Positions 1 through 11,619 of a DNA stretch of 64,000 bases are shown here, one piece after another. Source of the stretch: Leifsonia sp. C5G2 (GTDB lineage: Bacteria; Actinomycetota; Actinomycetes; Actinomycetales; Microbacteriaceae); the NCBI RefSeq assembly GCF_013359685.1, contig NZ_JABFMV010000004.1, positions 124,001 to 188,000 of the forward strand, written 5' to 3'. Positions within the stretch are counted from its first letter, which is position 1, and the number at the start of each line of letters is the position of its first letter. The translations under genes and the position numbers were made by a program. The notes below the pieces were generated by a model. The model was not told the origin of the DNA. It was given only the letters and a program-made list of their open reading frames with translations, and made no database searches.

Positions 1-52
1 CCGCGCGGTAGCTCGACAGGATCGTCCCGCTGGTGAAGACGGTCGTGGGCAT
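1..52 (-). CDS. Start of a protein running off the window, possibly an amidohydrolase
   Basis: Only the first 17 codons are visible. The ATG at 52 is preceded by GAGG, and the reading begins MPTTVFTSGTILSSYRA. The TVFTSGTIL pattern resembles the first beta strand of metal-dependent amidohydrolases, but 17 residues cannot prove this. The gene is divergent from the TetR regulator at 137, with a palindromic operator between them, so it is the likely target of that repressor. Confidence 0.4.
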   Translation of the reverse strand, partial: MPTTVFTSGTILSSYRA

Positions 53-69
53 GCAACCTCCGTGTTACG

Positions 70-94
70 AATAAATGAACGACGTTCTTTTATT
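70..94. promoter_or_regulatory. Palindromic operator, probably for the adjacent TetR regulator
   Basis: A 25-bp near-perfect palindrome has arms AATAAATGAACG and CGTTCTTTTATT around a central A, with a single symmetric mismatch pair. It lies between the divergent start codons at 52 and 137. It is much more AT-rich than its surroundings and is placed to cover both promoters, as expected for an autoregulated TetR pair. Confidence 0.65.
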
Positions 95-136
95 ACGTCG
101 GATACTAGGGTGTGATCGAGCCGGAGGGGAAGAGCA

Positions 137-847
137 ATGGCCGAAGTCGATCGCCCGGCCCGCCGCGCGGGCCGCCCCCGGACGACCGTCCTCACCCGCG
201 ACCTCATCGCCCACGCGGCGCTCCGGCTGCTCGACGAGTCGGGCGCGGACGGCTTCACCATGGCCCGCCTGGCGCAGGCCCTTCGCGTGCGGCCCAGCGC
301 CCTCTACAACCACGTCGACGGCAAGGAGGACGTGATCGCGGCGGTCCGCGAGCTCGTCTCCGACCGCATCGACGTCGACGTTTTCGCGACCGAACCGTGG
401 GATGCGGCGATGCTCGCGTGGGCGCGCTCGTACCGCGTCGCGTTCGCCGCGCATCCACCGACCATCGCGCTGCTCGCGACCCTCCCGCTGACCGGCGCGC
501 TGCGCACGATGCACATGTACGACACCGTCGTCGCCGCGCTGGTGCGCGCGGGATGGCCGGAGCCGGAGGTGCTGCCGACGATCGTCGCGGTGGAGTCGTT
601 CATCCTCGGCTCGGCGCTCGACGCGATCGCCCCGGCCGACATGTTCGACCCGGCCGGAGCCGACGACGCGGTGCCCGCGTTCGCGTCCGCCTACCGCGCC
701 CGCTCAGCGGCGCTCGGCGATGCCCCGCCGGCCGACGCCGCCTTCGAGATCGGCCTGCGCGCTCTGCTCGACGGCCTCCGCGACCGCTACGCGCGCCTGC
801 ACGCCGCCTCCCCCTCCCCCACTCCCTCCCAAGCTCACAGCTCCTGA
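137..847 (+). CDS. TetR family transcriptional regulator
   Basis: A 236-residue repressor. Residues about 15-65 form the TetR helix-turn-helix (LTRDLIAHAALRLLDE, then GFTMARLAQALRVRPSALYNH). The C-terminal part is the divergent ligand and dimer domain, of the type seen in TetR-class proteins with a tetracycline-repressor-like C-terminus. The ATG at 137 was chosen for the GGAGGGG ribosome site 8 nt upstream. The gene is divergent from the partial gene at the window edge, with a 25-bp palindrome between them, so self-regulation and control of that neighbour are likely. The inducer cannot be read from the sequence. The stop codon lies inside a 19-bp inverted repeat. Confidence 0.85.
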   Translation: MAEVDRPARRAGRPRTTVLTRDLIAHAALRLLDESGADGFTMARLAQALRVRPSALYNHVDGKEDVIAAVRELVSDRIDVDVFATEPWDAAMLAWARSYRVAFAAHPPTIALLATLPLTGALRTMHMYDTVVAALVRAGWPEPEVLPTIVAVESFILGSALDAIAPADMFDPAGADDAVPAFASAYRARSAALGDAPPADAAFEIGLRALLDGLRDRYARLHAASPSPTPSQAHSS

Positions 848-894
848 GTTCTTCGACCTTCCCGCGGCGTGGCGCTCGAAGAACTCAGGAGCTG
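838..894. terminator. Long perfect inverted repeat between convergent genes
   Basis: Two perfect 19-nt arms, CAGCTCCTGAGTTCTTCGA (838-856) and its reverse complement (876-894), flank a 19-nt GC-rich loop. The tetR stop codon (845-847) is inside the left arm. The convergent corA gene ends at 923. There is no T tract, so a bidirectional terminator is likely but a dispersed palindromic unit is also possible. Confidence 0.6.
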
Positions 895-922
895 ACGGCT
901 GGGCACCGGGCTGGAGGCTGCG

Positions 923-1891
923 TCAGATCCAGTGCTTGCGCTTGAAGATGATGTAGAGGCCGACGCCCATGGCGAGCATCAGGAGGAGGGCGAACGGGTA
1001 GCCGAATGCCCAGTGCAGCTCCGGCATGACGCGGAAATTCATGCCGTACACCGTTCCGACGAGGGTCGGCGTGAACAGGATGGCGGCCCAGCCGGAGGTC
1101 TTCTTGACCTCGTCGTTCTGCTGCTGGCCGACCAGCGTGGTGTGCACCGTGAGGGCGTTCTGCAGGATCTGACGGAACCCGTCCGCGCGCTCGGTCACCC
1201 GGATGACGTGGTCCTCGACGTCGCGGAACGCATCCCGCAGGTCCTCGTCCTCCTGCCGCGCGAGCAGCCCCTGGCGCAGGCTGCTCATCACGTCGCGAAG
1301 CGGGTCCACCGCGCGCTGGAAGTGCATGACCTCCGTCGAGAGTTCGAAGATGCGGCGGGAGACGCCGCGGTCGCCGGAGAACAGCTGGTCCTCGATCTCG
1401 TCGATATCGTCCTCCAGGCCCGCGACGACCGGCGCGTACTCGTCGACGATCTCGTCGAGCACCCCGTACAGCGCGGCGATCGGACCGTGCGCGAGCAGAG
1501 CGGGGTCGCCTTCCAGCCTGTGGCGCACGCGGGCGAGGTCGGGGCTGTCGAAGTGCCGGACCGTGATGACGAAGTCCTCGCCGAGGAACAGGTGCACCTC
1601 GCCGAACTCGACCTTCTCGGTCTCGTCGACGTACCCGGCCGGGCGCAGCACCACGAACAGCATCGAGCCGTACTTCTCGACCTTCGGGCGCTGGTGGCCG
1701 GAGAGCGCATCCTCGACGGCGAGCGCCGGGAGGCCGAACTCCTTCGCGACCGCGCCGAGCTCGTCCTCGGTGGGGCGGTAGAGGCCGATCCACGCGAAGC
1801 CGCCGCGGTCGCGGACCGTCTCGCAGGTCTCCTCCAGCGACGGCGGCTCGGTGCGCAGCCCGTCCACGTACACGGCGTTGTCGACGATCAC
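923..1891 (-). CDS. corA: CorA-family magnesium/cobalt transporter
   Basis: A 322-residue inner-membrane divalent cation channel. The large cytoplasmic domain (residues 1-265) has the long helices typical of CorA funnels. Two C-terminal membrane segments follow, the first ending in the signature YGMNF (residues 282-286), and the basic tail is FKRKHWI. The frame stays open far upstream, but the GTG at 1891 is the sensible start: it opens the conserved N-terminus and has TACGGT (1898-1903) 6 nt before it, consistent with a leaderless promoter. The gene is divergent from the esterase at 1940, with only 48 bp between the two starts. Confidence 0.9.
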   Translation of the reverse strand: MIVDNAVYVDGLRTEPPSLEETCETVRDRGGFAWIGLYRPTEDELGAVAKEFGLPALAVEDALSGHQRPKVEKYGSMLFVVLRPAGYVDETEKVEFGEVHLFLGEDFVITVRHFDSPDLARVRHRLEGDPALLAHGPIAALYGVLDEIVDEYAPVVAGLEDDIDEIEDQLFSGDRGVSRRIFELSTEVMHFQRAVDPLRDVMSSLRQGLLARQEDEDLRDAFRDVEDHVIRVTERADGFRQILQNALTVHTTLVGQQQNDEVKKTSGWAAILFTPTLVGTVYGMNFRVMPELHWAFGYPFALLLMLAMGVGLYIIFKRKHWI

Positions 1892-1939
1892 CTCGCCACC
1901 GTACCTCTCTTCCAGGAGGCCGCCCCTAGACTGACGGGG

Positions 1940-3316
1940 ATGTCCGCCCTCGCCTGGCTCGCAGCCGCCCTCGTGCTCGTCGGTGCGTACCCGGCGTACC
2001 GGTTCGCGCGCCGGGCGTGGCGGTTCCGTGCGACCGGCACGGTCGTCGCCGTCGTGGCCGGCCAGGTCGCCGGGCTGGTGCTCGTGGTGGCGGGCGTGCT
2101 GCTCCTCCCCCGGCCCGACCTGGTGGGCGCGGGATGGTTCGTGCTGCTGCTCGCCGCCACGGTCGTCCCGCTCGCTGTCGGCGATGTCGTGCAGTCGACG
2201 GACCGGCGGGCGCTGCGGGCCACCGTCGCGGGACTGGCCGCGGCATCCGCCGTCGCCGTGCTGTGCGCCGCGGCGGTGCCCGGGTTCGCGAGCGCGACCG
2301 TGGCGGGTCACGCGGTACCGGTGAACGAGAAGACCCTCGCCGACGGGTACCAGCTGTCGGTGCGCATCCCGCCGACGGCGTCCGGGTTCTCCGCTCGCGA
2401 CGCGCACCTGTTCGTGCCGTCGGGCTGGCTCCGGGACCCGTCCGGCACCCGCCCGGTGGTGGAGATGATGATGGGCCAGCCGGGCAACCCGACCCTCGGG
2501 GCGACGCTCGACGCGCTGCACGGCCTCGGCGACGACCGGCTCGCCCAGGCGCCGTTCGTGCTCGTCGTCGACCAGCTCGGCGCCATCGACAAGAACCCGC
2601 CGTGCGCGGACACCTCCGCGGGCAAGCTCGACACCTACCTGTCGAAGGACGTCCCCGCGTGGATCGACGCCAACCTCCCTGCCTCGCGCGACCGGACCCA
2701 GCGCGTGATCGCCGGCTTCTCCCACGGCGGAGAGTGCGCGGTGTACCTGGCGGCGAAGTATCCCGAGAAGTGGGGCGCCGTCATCGACGTCTCCGGCCCG
2801 GACAAGCCGGGCGAGCACCGGCCGGTCCTGACGCGTGACAAGTACTTCGGCGGCGACCAGGCGGCGTTCGAGTCGACCTGGCCGGCGAACGTCCTCGCCT
2901 CGCGCGACTACCCCCAGCCCACTGTCGGCATCTTCGTGACCGGCCAGGAGGACGACCACTTCCGGCCTCAGGTGGAGGCGACGGCGACCGCCGCCGAGAA
3001 CGCCGGCTGGAAGGTCACCTACTGGGCCGTCCCGGGTCAGGGCCACTCCGGCCCGACCCTCACGAAGGGTCTCGAGACCGGGTACAACCAGCTGATCGGG
3101 TCGTGGCTCGCAGCGGGTGCGACCACTGCGGGCGACCGGCTCCTGTGCCCCGCCGACCAGACCGCGCGGCCGTGCGCCGTGACACAGGCGGCCGCGGTTG
3201 CCGGGACGGTCGCGATGGTCGACCTGTCGGTGCTCGCCCTGTTCCTGATCGTCACGCTCGCGCTGTTCTTCGCGCGGCGCGGCGTCCGGCTCCGCCGCTC
3301 GCCCGTCGACGACTGA
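1940..3316 (+). CDS. Membrane-anchored esterase of the alpha/beta-hydrolase (antigen 85/esterase D-like) type
   Basis: A 458-residue protein with several N-terminal membrane segments within residues 1-115, an extracytoplasmic hydrolase domain, and a final membrane helix near residues 405-435 ending in a basic tail. The nucleophile serine is in GFSHGG (Ser261). The GQGHSG motif near residue 353 probably carries the catalytic histidine. The layout matches actinobacterial esterases related to mycolyltransferases, which act on ester bonds at the outer face of the membrane; the substrate is unknown. The ATG at 1940 has TAGACT 7 nt upstream. The gene is followed by a TTCGTSACGAA palindrome array and convergent kbl. 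Confidence 0.75.
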   Translation: MSALAWLAAALVLVGAYPAYRFARRAWRFRATGTVVAVVAGQVAGLVLVVAGVLLLPRPDLVGAGWFVLLLAATVVPLAVGDVVQSTDRRALRATVAGLAAASAVAVLCAAAVPGFASATVAGHAVPVNEKTLADGYQLSVRIPPTASGFSARDAHLFVPSGWLRDPSGTRPVVEMMMGQPGNPTLGATLDALHGLGDDRLAQAPFVLVVDQLGAIDKNPPCADTSAGKLDTYLSKDVPAWIDANLPASRDRTQRVIAGFSHGGECAVYLAAKYPEKWGAVIDVSGPDKPGEHRPVLTRDKYFGGDQAAFESTWPANVLASRDYPQPTVGIFVTGQEDDHFRPQVEATATAAENAGWKVTYWAVPGQGHSGPTLTKGLETGYNQLIGSWLAAGATTAGDRLLCPADQTARPCAVTQAAAVAGTVAMVDLSVLALFLIVTLALFFARRGVRLRRSPVDD

Positions 3317-3327
3317 CCCGCCCGCGA

Positions 3328-3380
3328 CTCGTCACGAATCGCGCCGATTCCTGACGAAAGCGCGCGATTCGTGACGAATC
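3328..3380. repeat. Array of three TTCGTSACGAA palindromes at exact 20-bp spacing
   Basis: Centres lie at 3333, 3353 and 3373. The last unit is the perfect palindrome GATTCGTGACGAATC; the first two are one-base variants (CTCGTCACGAA, TTCCTGACGAA). The array fills the gap between the stop codons of the convergent esterase and kbl genes. A six-unit relative occurs at 13058-13182, and both begin with a closely matching stretch immediately after a stop codon. Confidence 0.8.
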
Positions 3381-3390
3381 GGCGGCCCGG

Positions 3391-4578
<1,188 letters not shown>

Positions 4579-4580
4579 GT

Positions 4581-5624
4581 CTAGACCTCCGTCCAGTCGA
4601 GGATGACCTTGCCGCCACCCGCCGCGGCCGCAGCGGCGAAGCCCTTCTCCCAGTCACCTGCCGGGAAGCGGTCGGAGACGATCGACGCGATGGCGTCGTG
4701 CAGCTCGGCCGAGGTCTGCAGCATCGCGCCCATGGCGTTCCAGGTCTCGAACATCTCGCGGCCGTAGATGCCCTTCAGCGTCAGCATGTGCGTGACGACG
4801 ATGCCCCAGTCGACCGCGATCTTCTCGGATGGCAGCCCGAGCATGGCGATGCGGCCGCCGTGGTTCATGTTCTCGATCATCGACGGCAGCGCAGTCGGCG
4901 CCCCGCTCATCTCGAACCCGACGTCGAAGCCCTCCCGCATCCCGAGCGCCTTCTGCGCCTCCCGGATGTCGTGCTTCGAGACGTCGACGGTGAAGTCGGC
5001 GCCCATCCCCCTCGCGAGCTCGAGCCGCTGCGCACTGACGTCGGTGCCGACGATGAAGCGCGCGCCGACGTGGCGGGCGACCGCGATCGCCATGAGGCCG
5101 ATCGGGCCGCATCCGGTGACCAGCACGTCCTCGCCGACGACCGGGAAGGCGAGCGCCGTGTGGACGGCATTGCCGAGCGGGTCGAACAGCGCGCCCACCT
5201 CGGGCTCGATGGCGCTGTGGTGCACCCAGACGTTCGTGGCCGGGAGCACCAGCTGCTCCGCGAAGGCGCCGTCGCGCTGCACGCCGACGCCCTGCGTGCG
5301 GATGCACATCTGGCGGCGGCCGGCGCGGCAGTTGCGGCAGGTCCCGCAGACGATGTGGCCCTCGCCGGAGACCAGGTCGCCGACCTCGACGTCGTGCACG
5401 AGCGGACCGACCTCGACGACCTCGCCGAAGAACTCGTGGCCGGGGATGAGCGGCGCCTTCACGGCGGAGGCCGCCCAGTCGTCCCAGCGCTGGATGTGCA
5501 GGTCGGTTCCGCAGATGCCGGTGCGCAGGACGCGGATCCGGACATCCGCCGGGCCCATCTCGGGCTCCGGGACGTCGACCAGTTGGAGACCGGGTGCGGC
5601 CTCGCTCTTGAACAGGGCTCTCAT
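4581..5624 (-). CDS. tdh: L-threonine 3-dehydrogenase, zinc-dependent
   Basis: A 347-residue medium-chain dehydrogenase that oxidises threonine to 2-amino-3-ketobutyrate using NAD. The catalytic zinc site shows as GICGTDLH (Cys38) and GHEFFGEV. The structural zinc cysteines follow as [15 protein letters not shown]. The Rossmann GCGPIGLMA motif is near residue 170. It is the first gene of the tdh-kbl operon, starting with ATG at 5624. The divergent isochorismatase-like gene starts at 5735, so the 110-bp gap holds both promoters. Confidence 0.93.
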   Translation of the reverse strand: MRALFKSEAAPGLQLVDVPEPEMGPADVRIRVLRTGICGTDLHIQRWDDWAASAVKAPLIPGHEFFGEVVEVGPLVHDVEVGDLVSGEGHIVCGTCRNCRAGRRQMCIRTQGVGVQRDGAFAEQLVLPATNVWVHHSAIEPEVGALFDPLGNAVHTALAFPVVGEDVLVTGCGPIGLMAIAVARHVGARFIVGTDVSAQRLELARGMGADFTVDVSKHDIREAQKALGMREGFDVGFEMSGAPTALPSMIENMNHGGRIAMLGLPSEKIAVDWGIVVTHMLTLKGIYGREMFETWNAMGAMLQTSAELHDAIASIVSDRFPAGDWEKGFAAAAAAGGGKVILDWTEV

Positions 5625-5734
5625 CGTCGCTTCCTCGTGGGAGTCGGTGTGCTTCGTCGCGCGGCCGCCGCGCCTTGTGGGCGGGATGCGGCCGAGAGAG
5701 AGCCTACCGCCGCGCGGCTCGCTAGAGTGCTCGC

Positions 5735-6472
5735 ATGAAGCGCGCGCTGATCGTGATCGACCTGCAGAACGAGTACGTCACGGGCAACCTCAAGATCTGT
5801 TTCCCGGACCTGATGACGTCCATCCCGAACATCGAGGTCGCGTGGGATGCGGCGGACGAGCATGGCGTCCCCGTGGTCGTGGTTCAGCACCTCGAGGACG
5901 AGGGCTCCCCGCTGTTCGCGCGCGGGTCGGCCGGGGCCGCGCTGCACGAGTCGATTGCGGACAGGACACCGGCCAGCCTGGTGACGAAGGCCAGCGTCTC
6001 CGCGTTCCCCGGCACCGGGCTGGAGTCGTGGCTGCGGTCGCAGGGCGTCGACACGGTGACGATCGCGGGCTACATGACGCAGCACTGCTGCGCGGGCACG
6101 GCGCGGGATGCGGCGGAGCTCGGATTCACGGTGGAGTTCCTGTCGGACGCGACCGGGACGCTCGACCTCGTCAACGAGGCCGGCGCGATCTCGGCGGACG
6201 CCCTCCACCGCTCGGTGCTCGTCACCATGCAGTCGGAGTTCGCCGCGGTCGCGACGACGGAGGAGTGGACGCTGGCCGTCGAGGCGGGCGACACCCTCCC
6301 GGTCTCGAACCTGTGGGCGAGCACGGGCCACGCCCGGCTGCCGGAGAAGCATGTCGAGCTGCACAAGCTCATGCGCGAGGTGCGCGCGGGCATCGACCAC
6401 GATATCGCGGCCGAGGAGGCGCACAACATCGAGAACACCCTGTACGTCGGCCAGGGCGTCTCGTCCCTGTAG
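5735..6472 (+). CDS. Isochorismatase-family cysteine hydrolase
   Basis: A 245-residue hydrolase of the nicotinamidase/isochorismatase fold. The triad is visible as Asp9 ([11 protein letters not shown]), Lys85 (TKASVSAF) and Cys118 ([15 protein letters not shown]). The family includes nicotinamidases, N-carbamoylsarcosine amidases and isochorismatases; the substrate cannot be assigned. It is longer than usual, with about 60 extra C-terminal residues rich in His and Glu. The ATG at 5735 has TAGAGT 6 nt upstream, a leaderless-type promoter. It is divergent from tdh and convergent with hspR. Confidence 0.85.
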   Translation: MKRALIVIDLQNEYVTGNLKICFPDLMTSIPNIEVAWDAADEHGVPVVVVQHLEDEGSPLFARGSAGAALHESIADRTPASLVTKASVSAFPGTGLESWLRSQGVDTVTIAGYMTQHCCAGTARDAAELGFTVEFLSDATGTLDLVNEAGAISADALHRSVLVTMQSEFAAVATTEEWTLAVEAGDTLPVSNLWASTGHARLPEKHVELHKLMREVRAGIDHDIAAEEAHNIENTLYVGQGVSSL

Positions 6473-6525
6473 CCGCCCCGCCACCCGCTCGAGTGGTGAG
6501 TAATCGCTGGAATCGGCGCCGAGTA

Positions 6526-6540
6526 GTGACACGTTGTCAC
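6526..6540. terminator. Small hairpin between convergent genes
   Basis: GTGACA and TGTCAC arms flank a CGT loop in the 83-bp gap between the isochorismatase gene and hspR. The stem is short and there is no T tract, so termination is only a possibility. Two similar words, GAGTGGTGAG (6491) and GAGTAGTGAC (6521), lie 30 bp apart. Confidence 0.3.
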
Positions 6541-6555
6541 CAGTCGGCGACAGGC

Positions 6556-6969
6556 TCAGCGGCCGAGGGGGCGCCAGACGACGAGCTGGGTGCTGCGGCG
6601 GGTGCGGGTGCCGGTCGGCAGCGGGGTGACCTCGCCGGCCGAGCCGGCGGCGAAGACGCGGCGGCCCGGGCGGTTCAGGAGCTCGTCGGCGAGGGCGCTC
6701 TCCAGCTCGCGCACACGCCCGTGCAGCTCGTTCACCTGGTCCTCGAGCTCCAGGATGCGGCGGATTCCCTCCAGGCTGACGCCCTCCGAGCCGAGGCGGG
6801 AGATCTCCTGCAGCTTCTCGATGTCGCGCATCGAATACCGGCGCGACTTGCCGGCGGTGCGGCTGGGGCTGACGAGTCCGAGCCGGTCGTACTGCCGGAG
6901 CGTCTGCGGGTGCATCCCCGCCAGCTCCGCCGCGATCGAGATCACGAAGACCGGGCTGTGCTCGTCCAT
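6556..6969 (-). CDS. hspR: Heat-shock repressor HspR (MerR family)
   Basis: A 137-residue MerR-type regulator. The N-terminal helix-turn-helix reads ISIAAELAGMHPQTLRQYDRLGL, followed by the wing RRYSMRDIEKLQ and a dimerisation helix. HspR represses the dnaK operon by binding HAIR sequences, and DnaK acts as its co-repressor. It is the last gene of dnaK-grpE-dnaJ-hspR, 2 nt from dnaJ, and two HAIR sites lie upstream of dnaK, which closes the feedback loop. The C-terminus (SAGEVTPLPTGTRTRRST) is unstructured and basic. Confidence 0.92.
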   Translation of the reverse strand: MDEHSPVFVISIAAELAGMHPQTLRQYDRLGLVSPSRTAGKSRRYSMRDIEKLQEISRLGSEGVSLEGIRRILELEDQVNELHGRVRELESALADELLNRPGRRVFAAGSAGEVTPLPTGTRTRRSTQLVVWRPLGR

Positions 6970-6971
6970 GG

Positions 6972-7958
6972 TCAGCTCCGGGCCTTCGCCAGGAGGTCGT
7001 CGCGCGGGTTCTCGGCGGGGAGCGCCGCGGCGAACTCCTCCAGCTTCTCCTTGGCCTCGGCCGAGAGGTGCGACGGGACGGCCACCTGGACGACGGCCAG
7101 GAGGTCGCCCGTTCCCTTGCTCGTCTCCACGCCGCGACCCTTGACGCGCAGCACGCGGCCGCTCGGGGTTCCGGGCGCGACGCGCAGCTTCACCGGGTCC
7201 CCGCGGAGCGTCGGGACCTCGATCGTCGCGCCGAGCGCGGCCTCAGCGAAGGTGACCGGCACGTTCACGCGGAGGTTGAGTCCTTCACGCTCGAACACCG
7301 GGTGCTTGCGCACGGTGACGGTGAGCACGATGTCGCCGGCTTCGCCGCCATCGGGGCTCGGCTGGCCCTTGCCGCGCAGCTTGATCTTCTGGCCGTCGGC
7401 TACGCCCGCAGGGATCTTGACCTTGATCGGCTTGCCGTCGGCGGCCTGCAGCGTGATCGTCTCGCCCTTGGTGGCGGTCACGAAGTCGATGGTGGTGTGC
7501 GCGGTCACGTCGCGGCCGCGGGTGGGACCGCCGTAGCCGCGGAACCCGCCGGAGGACGAGCCGAAGCGGCCGTTGCCGAACAGTCCGCCGAAGACGTCGT
7601 CGAACTCGCCGCCCTGCTGGAACGTGTACCTCTGGTTGCCGCCCTGGCCGAACATCCCGCCGAAGACATCGTCGAAGCCGCCGGCTCCCGCGCCGCCGCC
7701 GGGCGCCGTGAACCGGGCGCCGGAGCCCATGGCACGGATCTGGTCGTACTCCTTGCGCTCCTCCGGGTCGCTGAGCACCGAGTAGGCCTCGCTGATCTCC
7801 TTGAACTTCGACTCCGCGGCAGCGTCGCCGGGGTTCGAGTCGGGGTGGTACTTGCGCGCCAGCTTGCGGTACGTCTTCTTGAGGTCCGCCTCGCTGACGT
7901 CCTTGGAGACGCCAAGCACCTTGTAGAAGTCCTTGTCGAACCAGTCCTGGCTAGCCAC
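6972..7958 (-). CDS. dnaJ: DnaJ/CbpA-type co-chaperone lacking the zinc-finger domain
   Basis: A 328-residue J protein. The J domain (about residues 9-75) carries HPD in YHPDSNPGD. A Gly/Phe-rich linker follows (residues about 90-150), then two beta-sandwich client domains. The CxxCxGxG zinc repeats of class A DnaJ are absent, so this is a class B protein. It stimulates DnaK ATPase and delivers unfolded clients. It sits 117 nt downstream of grpE, a gap that holds a strong hairpin, and is followed directly by hspR. A class A dnaJ probably lies elsewhere in the genome, as is common in actinobacteria. Confidence 0.9.
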   Translation of the reverse strand: MASQDWFDKDFYKVLGVSKDVSEADLKKTYRKLARKYHPDSNPGDAAAESKFKEISEAYSVLSDPEERKEYDQIRAMGSGARFTAPGGGAGAGGFDDVFGGMFGQGGNQRYTFQQGGEFDDVFGGLFGNGRFGSSSGGFRGYGGPTRGRDVTAHTTIDFVTATKGETITLQAADGKPIKVKIPAGVADGQKIKLRGKGQPSPDGGEAGDIVLTVTVRKHPVFEREGLNLRVNVPVTFAEAALGATIEVPTLRGDPVKLRVAPGTPSGRVLRVKGRGVETSKGTGDLLAVVQVAVPSHLSAEAKEKLEEFAAALPAENPRDDLLAKARS

Positions 7959-8025
7959 GGGCGCCTCCTCTCAGTCGTTGTGGGTCGTGGATGAAGTCTG
8001 CATGAGTCGTGCAGGCACGGCGACC

Positions 8026-8056
8026 GGAGCGGCGGGGATCGCGTCCCCGCCGCTCC
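8026..8056 (-). terminator. Intercistronic hairpin between grpE and dnaJ
   Basis: Perfect 13-bp arms (GGAGCGGCGGGGA and its complement) enclose the 5-nt loop TCGCG within the 117-bp grpE-dnaJ gap. With no T tract it could act as a partial terminator or as an RNA-stability element that lowers dnaJ-hspR expression relative to dnaK-grpE. Confidence 0.55.
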
Positions 8057-8075
8057 GCCGTGCGCTGCTGCCGGA

Positions 8076-8744
8076 TCAGGCCGGCACCGCGACGACGACC
8101 TTCGCCACCCGGACGGTGGTGGAGCCCAGCCGGTAGCCGGTCTCGACCACCTCGGCGACGGTGTCCGCCGTCACGCCGGGGGTGGGCTGCTGGAAGATCG
8201 CCTCGTGGATCTGCGGGTCGAAGGGCTCGCCCTTCTCGCCGTACGGGGTGAGGCCGAGGCGCTCGACCGCCGCGCGCAGCTTGCCGGCGATGGCCGAGAA
8301 CGCGGTGCCCTCGCCCAGATCGCCGTGCTTCTCCGCGCGCTCGAGGTCGTCGAGCACCGGGATGAGGCCCTTCACCGCGTCGCCGACCGCTCGTTCGCGC
8401 TCGATCTCGCGGTTGGCCTCGGTGCGCTTGCGGTAGTTCGCGTACTCCGCGGTCACCCGCTGGAGGTCGGCGAGACGTTCCGCCGCGACCTGCTCGGCCG
8501 TGGTCTGACCGGAGAGGATGTCGAGGTCGTCGTCGCTCAGGACGCCGCCCTCCTCCTCCGTGCCTTCGCCCTCGGCCGGGCCGACGTCGACGAGCTCCTC
8601 GTGGGAGAGGTCGTGCTCGCCGCCGTCGGCCGGCTCACCCTCGGGCTGCCGGACCTTCCCGGTCTCGGGGTCGATCTTCCGCTTGTCGCGGATGATCGGC
8701 TCCTCGTGTTCCGGCTCCTGCGAGCCGCCGTTCTGGTCCGACAT
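8076..8744 (-). CDS. grpE: Nucleotide exchange factor GrpE
   Basis: A 222-residue DnaK partner that releases ADP during the chaperone cycle. The acidic, disordered N-terminus (residues 1-85) is followed by a long coiled coil (AAERLADLQRVTAEYANYRKR) and the beta domain GEPFDPQIHEAIFQQPTPGV with YRLGSTTVRVAKVVV. The N-terminal extension is longer than in E. coli but usual for actinobacteria. It starts 2 nt after the dnaK stop codon. Confidence 0.95.
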   Translation of the reverse strand: MSDQNGGSQEPEHEEPIIRDKRKIDPETGKVRQPEGEPADGGEHDLSHEELVDVGPAEGEGTEEEGGVLSDDDLDILSGQTTAEQVAAERLADLQRVTAEYANYRKRTEANREIERERAVGDAVKGLIPVLDDLERAEKHGDLGEGTAFSAIAGKLRAAVERLGLTPYGEKGEPFDPQIHEAIFQQPTPGVTADTVAEVVETGYRLGSTTVRVAKVVVAVPA

Positions 8745-8746
8745 GC

Positions 8747-10606
<1,860 letters not shown>

Positions 10607-10660
10607 GTGTGCTTCTCTCCTTTGTTGCTGGCTCGTGGCCGTGAAAGTCCGGGGTCAAGA

Positions 10661-10746
10661 CTTGAGCCTCGACGACTCAAGACTGTCACCCGCGGTCGGA
10701 TGCTGTCAAGATGTCGATCCTCAAACTTGAGTACACCTGACTCAAC
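10661..10746 (-). promoter_or_regulatory. dnaK promoter region with two HAIR (HspR) operators
   Basis: HAIR 1 (10661-10681) reads CTTGAGC-N7-ACTCAAG and HAIR 2 (10726-10746) reads CTTGAGT-N7-ACTCAAC, both matching the known CTTGAGT-N7-ACTCAAG operator. On the minus strand a perfect -35 TTGACA lies between them (10704-10709). A weak -10 would overlap HAIR 1 about 17 nt downstream, so HspR bound at either site would block RNA polymerase. Confidence 0.9.
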
Positions 10747-10835
10747 TTTCAGGAGGTTCGAAGTATTCCGGCCGATCGGACCCCCGCCAACCGATTCACA
10801 CCCACCGCACAAGCGTCCTCGCTAGCGTCGATCGC

Positions 10836-11567
10836 ATGGACCCGGACCCCGCCGCAGCCCCGCTCCTCTCGACCCGCGCGATCGAGGCGTTGCAGAGCAT
10901 CGACCCCGCCACGTTGAGTGAAGTGCAGGCGTTCCGGGACGATTTCGCGCGGTTCATCATGCCGTACAAGTTCGGCATCGACGAGATCTCCACCAAGGTC
11001 GGCATCCTGCGCGAGGAGTTCGCCGAGCTGCACGACTACAACCCGATCGAGCACATCTCCTCGCGGCTCAAGTCGCCGGAGAGCATCGAGCAGAAGGTCA
11101 TCCGCAAGAACTGCGAGCCCAGCTTCGACGCCATCCGCGAGGCCATCACCGACATCGCGGGCATCCGGATCGTGTGCAGCTTCCAGTCGGACGTCTACCG
11201 CGTGTTCGACCTGCTGACGGCGCAGGCGGACGTGCGGGTGCTGCGAGTGAAGGACTACATCGCGCACCCCAAGCCGAACGGGTACAAGAGCCTCCACGTG
11301 ATCGTCGAGGTGCCCGTCTTCCTCAGCGAGGGCCCGGTGATGGTGCCGGTCGAGATCCAGCTGCGGACGGTCGCGATGGACTTCTGGGCGAGCCTGGAGC
11401 ACAAGATCTACTACAAGTACGACGGCGAGGTGCCGGAGGGGCTGCTGCGCGACCTGACCGACGCGGCGGGCACGGCGAACCAGTTGGACGTCACGATGGA
11501 GAACCTGCACCGCCAGGTCCGAGGCGACGACCGCGGCACCGTCTACAGCCTCCCCGCCTCGCACTGA
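10836..11567 (+). CDS. Small alarmone synthetase, RelQ/YjbM-like GTP pyrophosphokinase
   Basis: A 243-residue single-domain (p)ppGpp synthetase. The RelA/SpoT synthetase fold spans about residues 45-215, with DIAGIRIVCSFQSD, the substrate loop HPKPNGYKSLHV and VEIQLRTVAMDFWASLEHKI. No hydrolase (HD), TGS or ACT domain is present, so it is a small alarmone synthetase and not the long Rel protein. It transfers pyrophosphate from ATP to GTP or GDP under stress. The ATG at 10836 has TAGCGT 7 nt before it. It is divergent from dnaK across a 229-bp region containing the HAIR sites. Confidence 0.9.
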   Translation: MDPDPAAAPLLSTRAIEALQSIDPATLSEVQAFRDDFARFIMPYKFGIDEISTKVGILREEFAELHDYNPIEHISSRLKSPESIEQKVIRKNCEPSFDAIREAITDIAGIRIVCSFQSDVYRVFDLLTAQADVRVLRVKDYIAHPKPNGYKSLHVIVEVPVFLSEGPVMVPVEIQLRTVAMDFWASLEHKIYYKYDGEVPEGLLRDLTDAAGTANQLDVTMENLHRQVRGDDRGTVYSLPASH

Positions 11568-11619
11568 CCGCGGTCGCGTCGTTCACCGCGCGTTCCCCGG
11601 GCGGCGCTACGGTGGGCGC

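Noticed and set aside
6491-6550. Relation of the isochorismatase-hspR gap to the TTCGTSACGAA repeats
   Set aside because: The words here (GAGTRGTGAS) have a different core and a 30-bp spacing, so they are not members of that family.
4768-7536. 922-codon plus-strand open frame
   Set aside because: It runs antisense through tdh and hspR and out of frame through the isochorismatase gene; it has no protein-like motifs.
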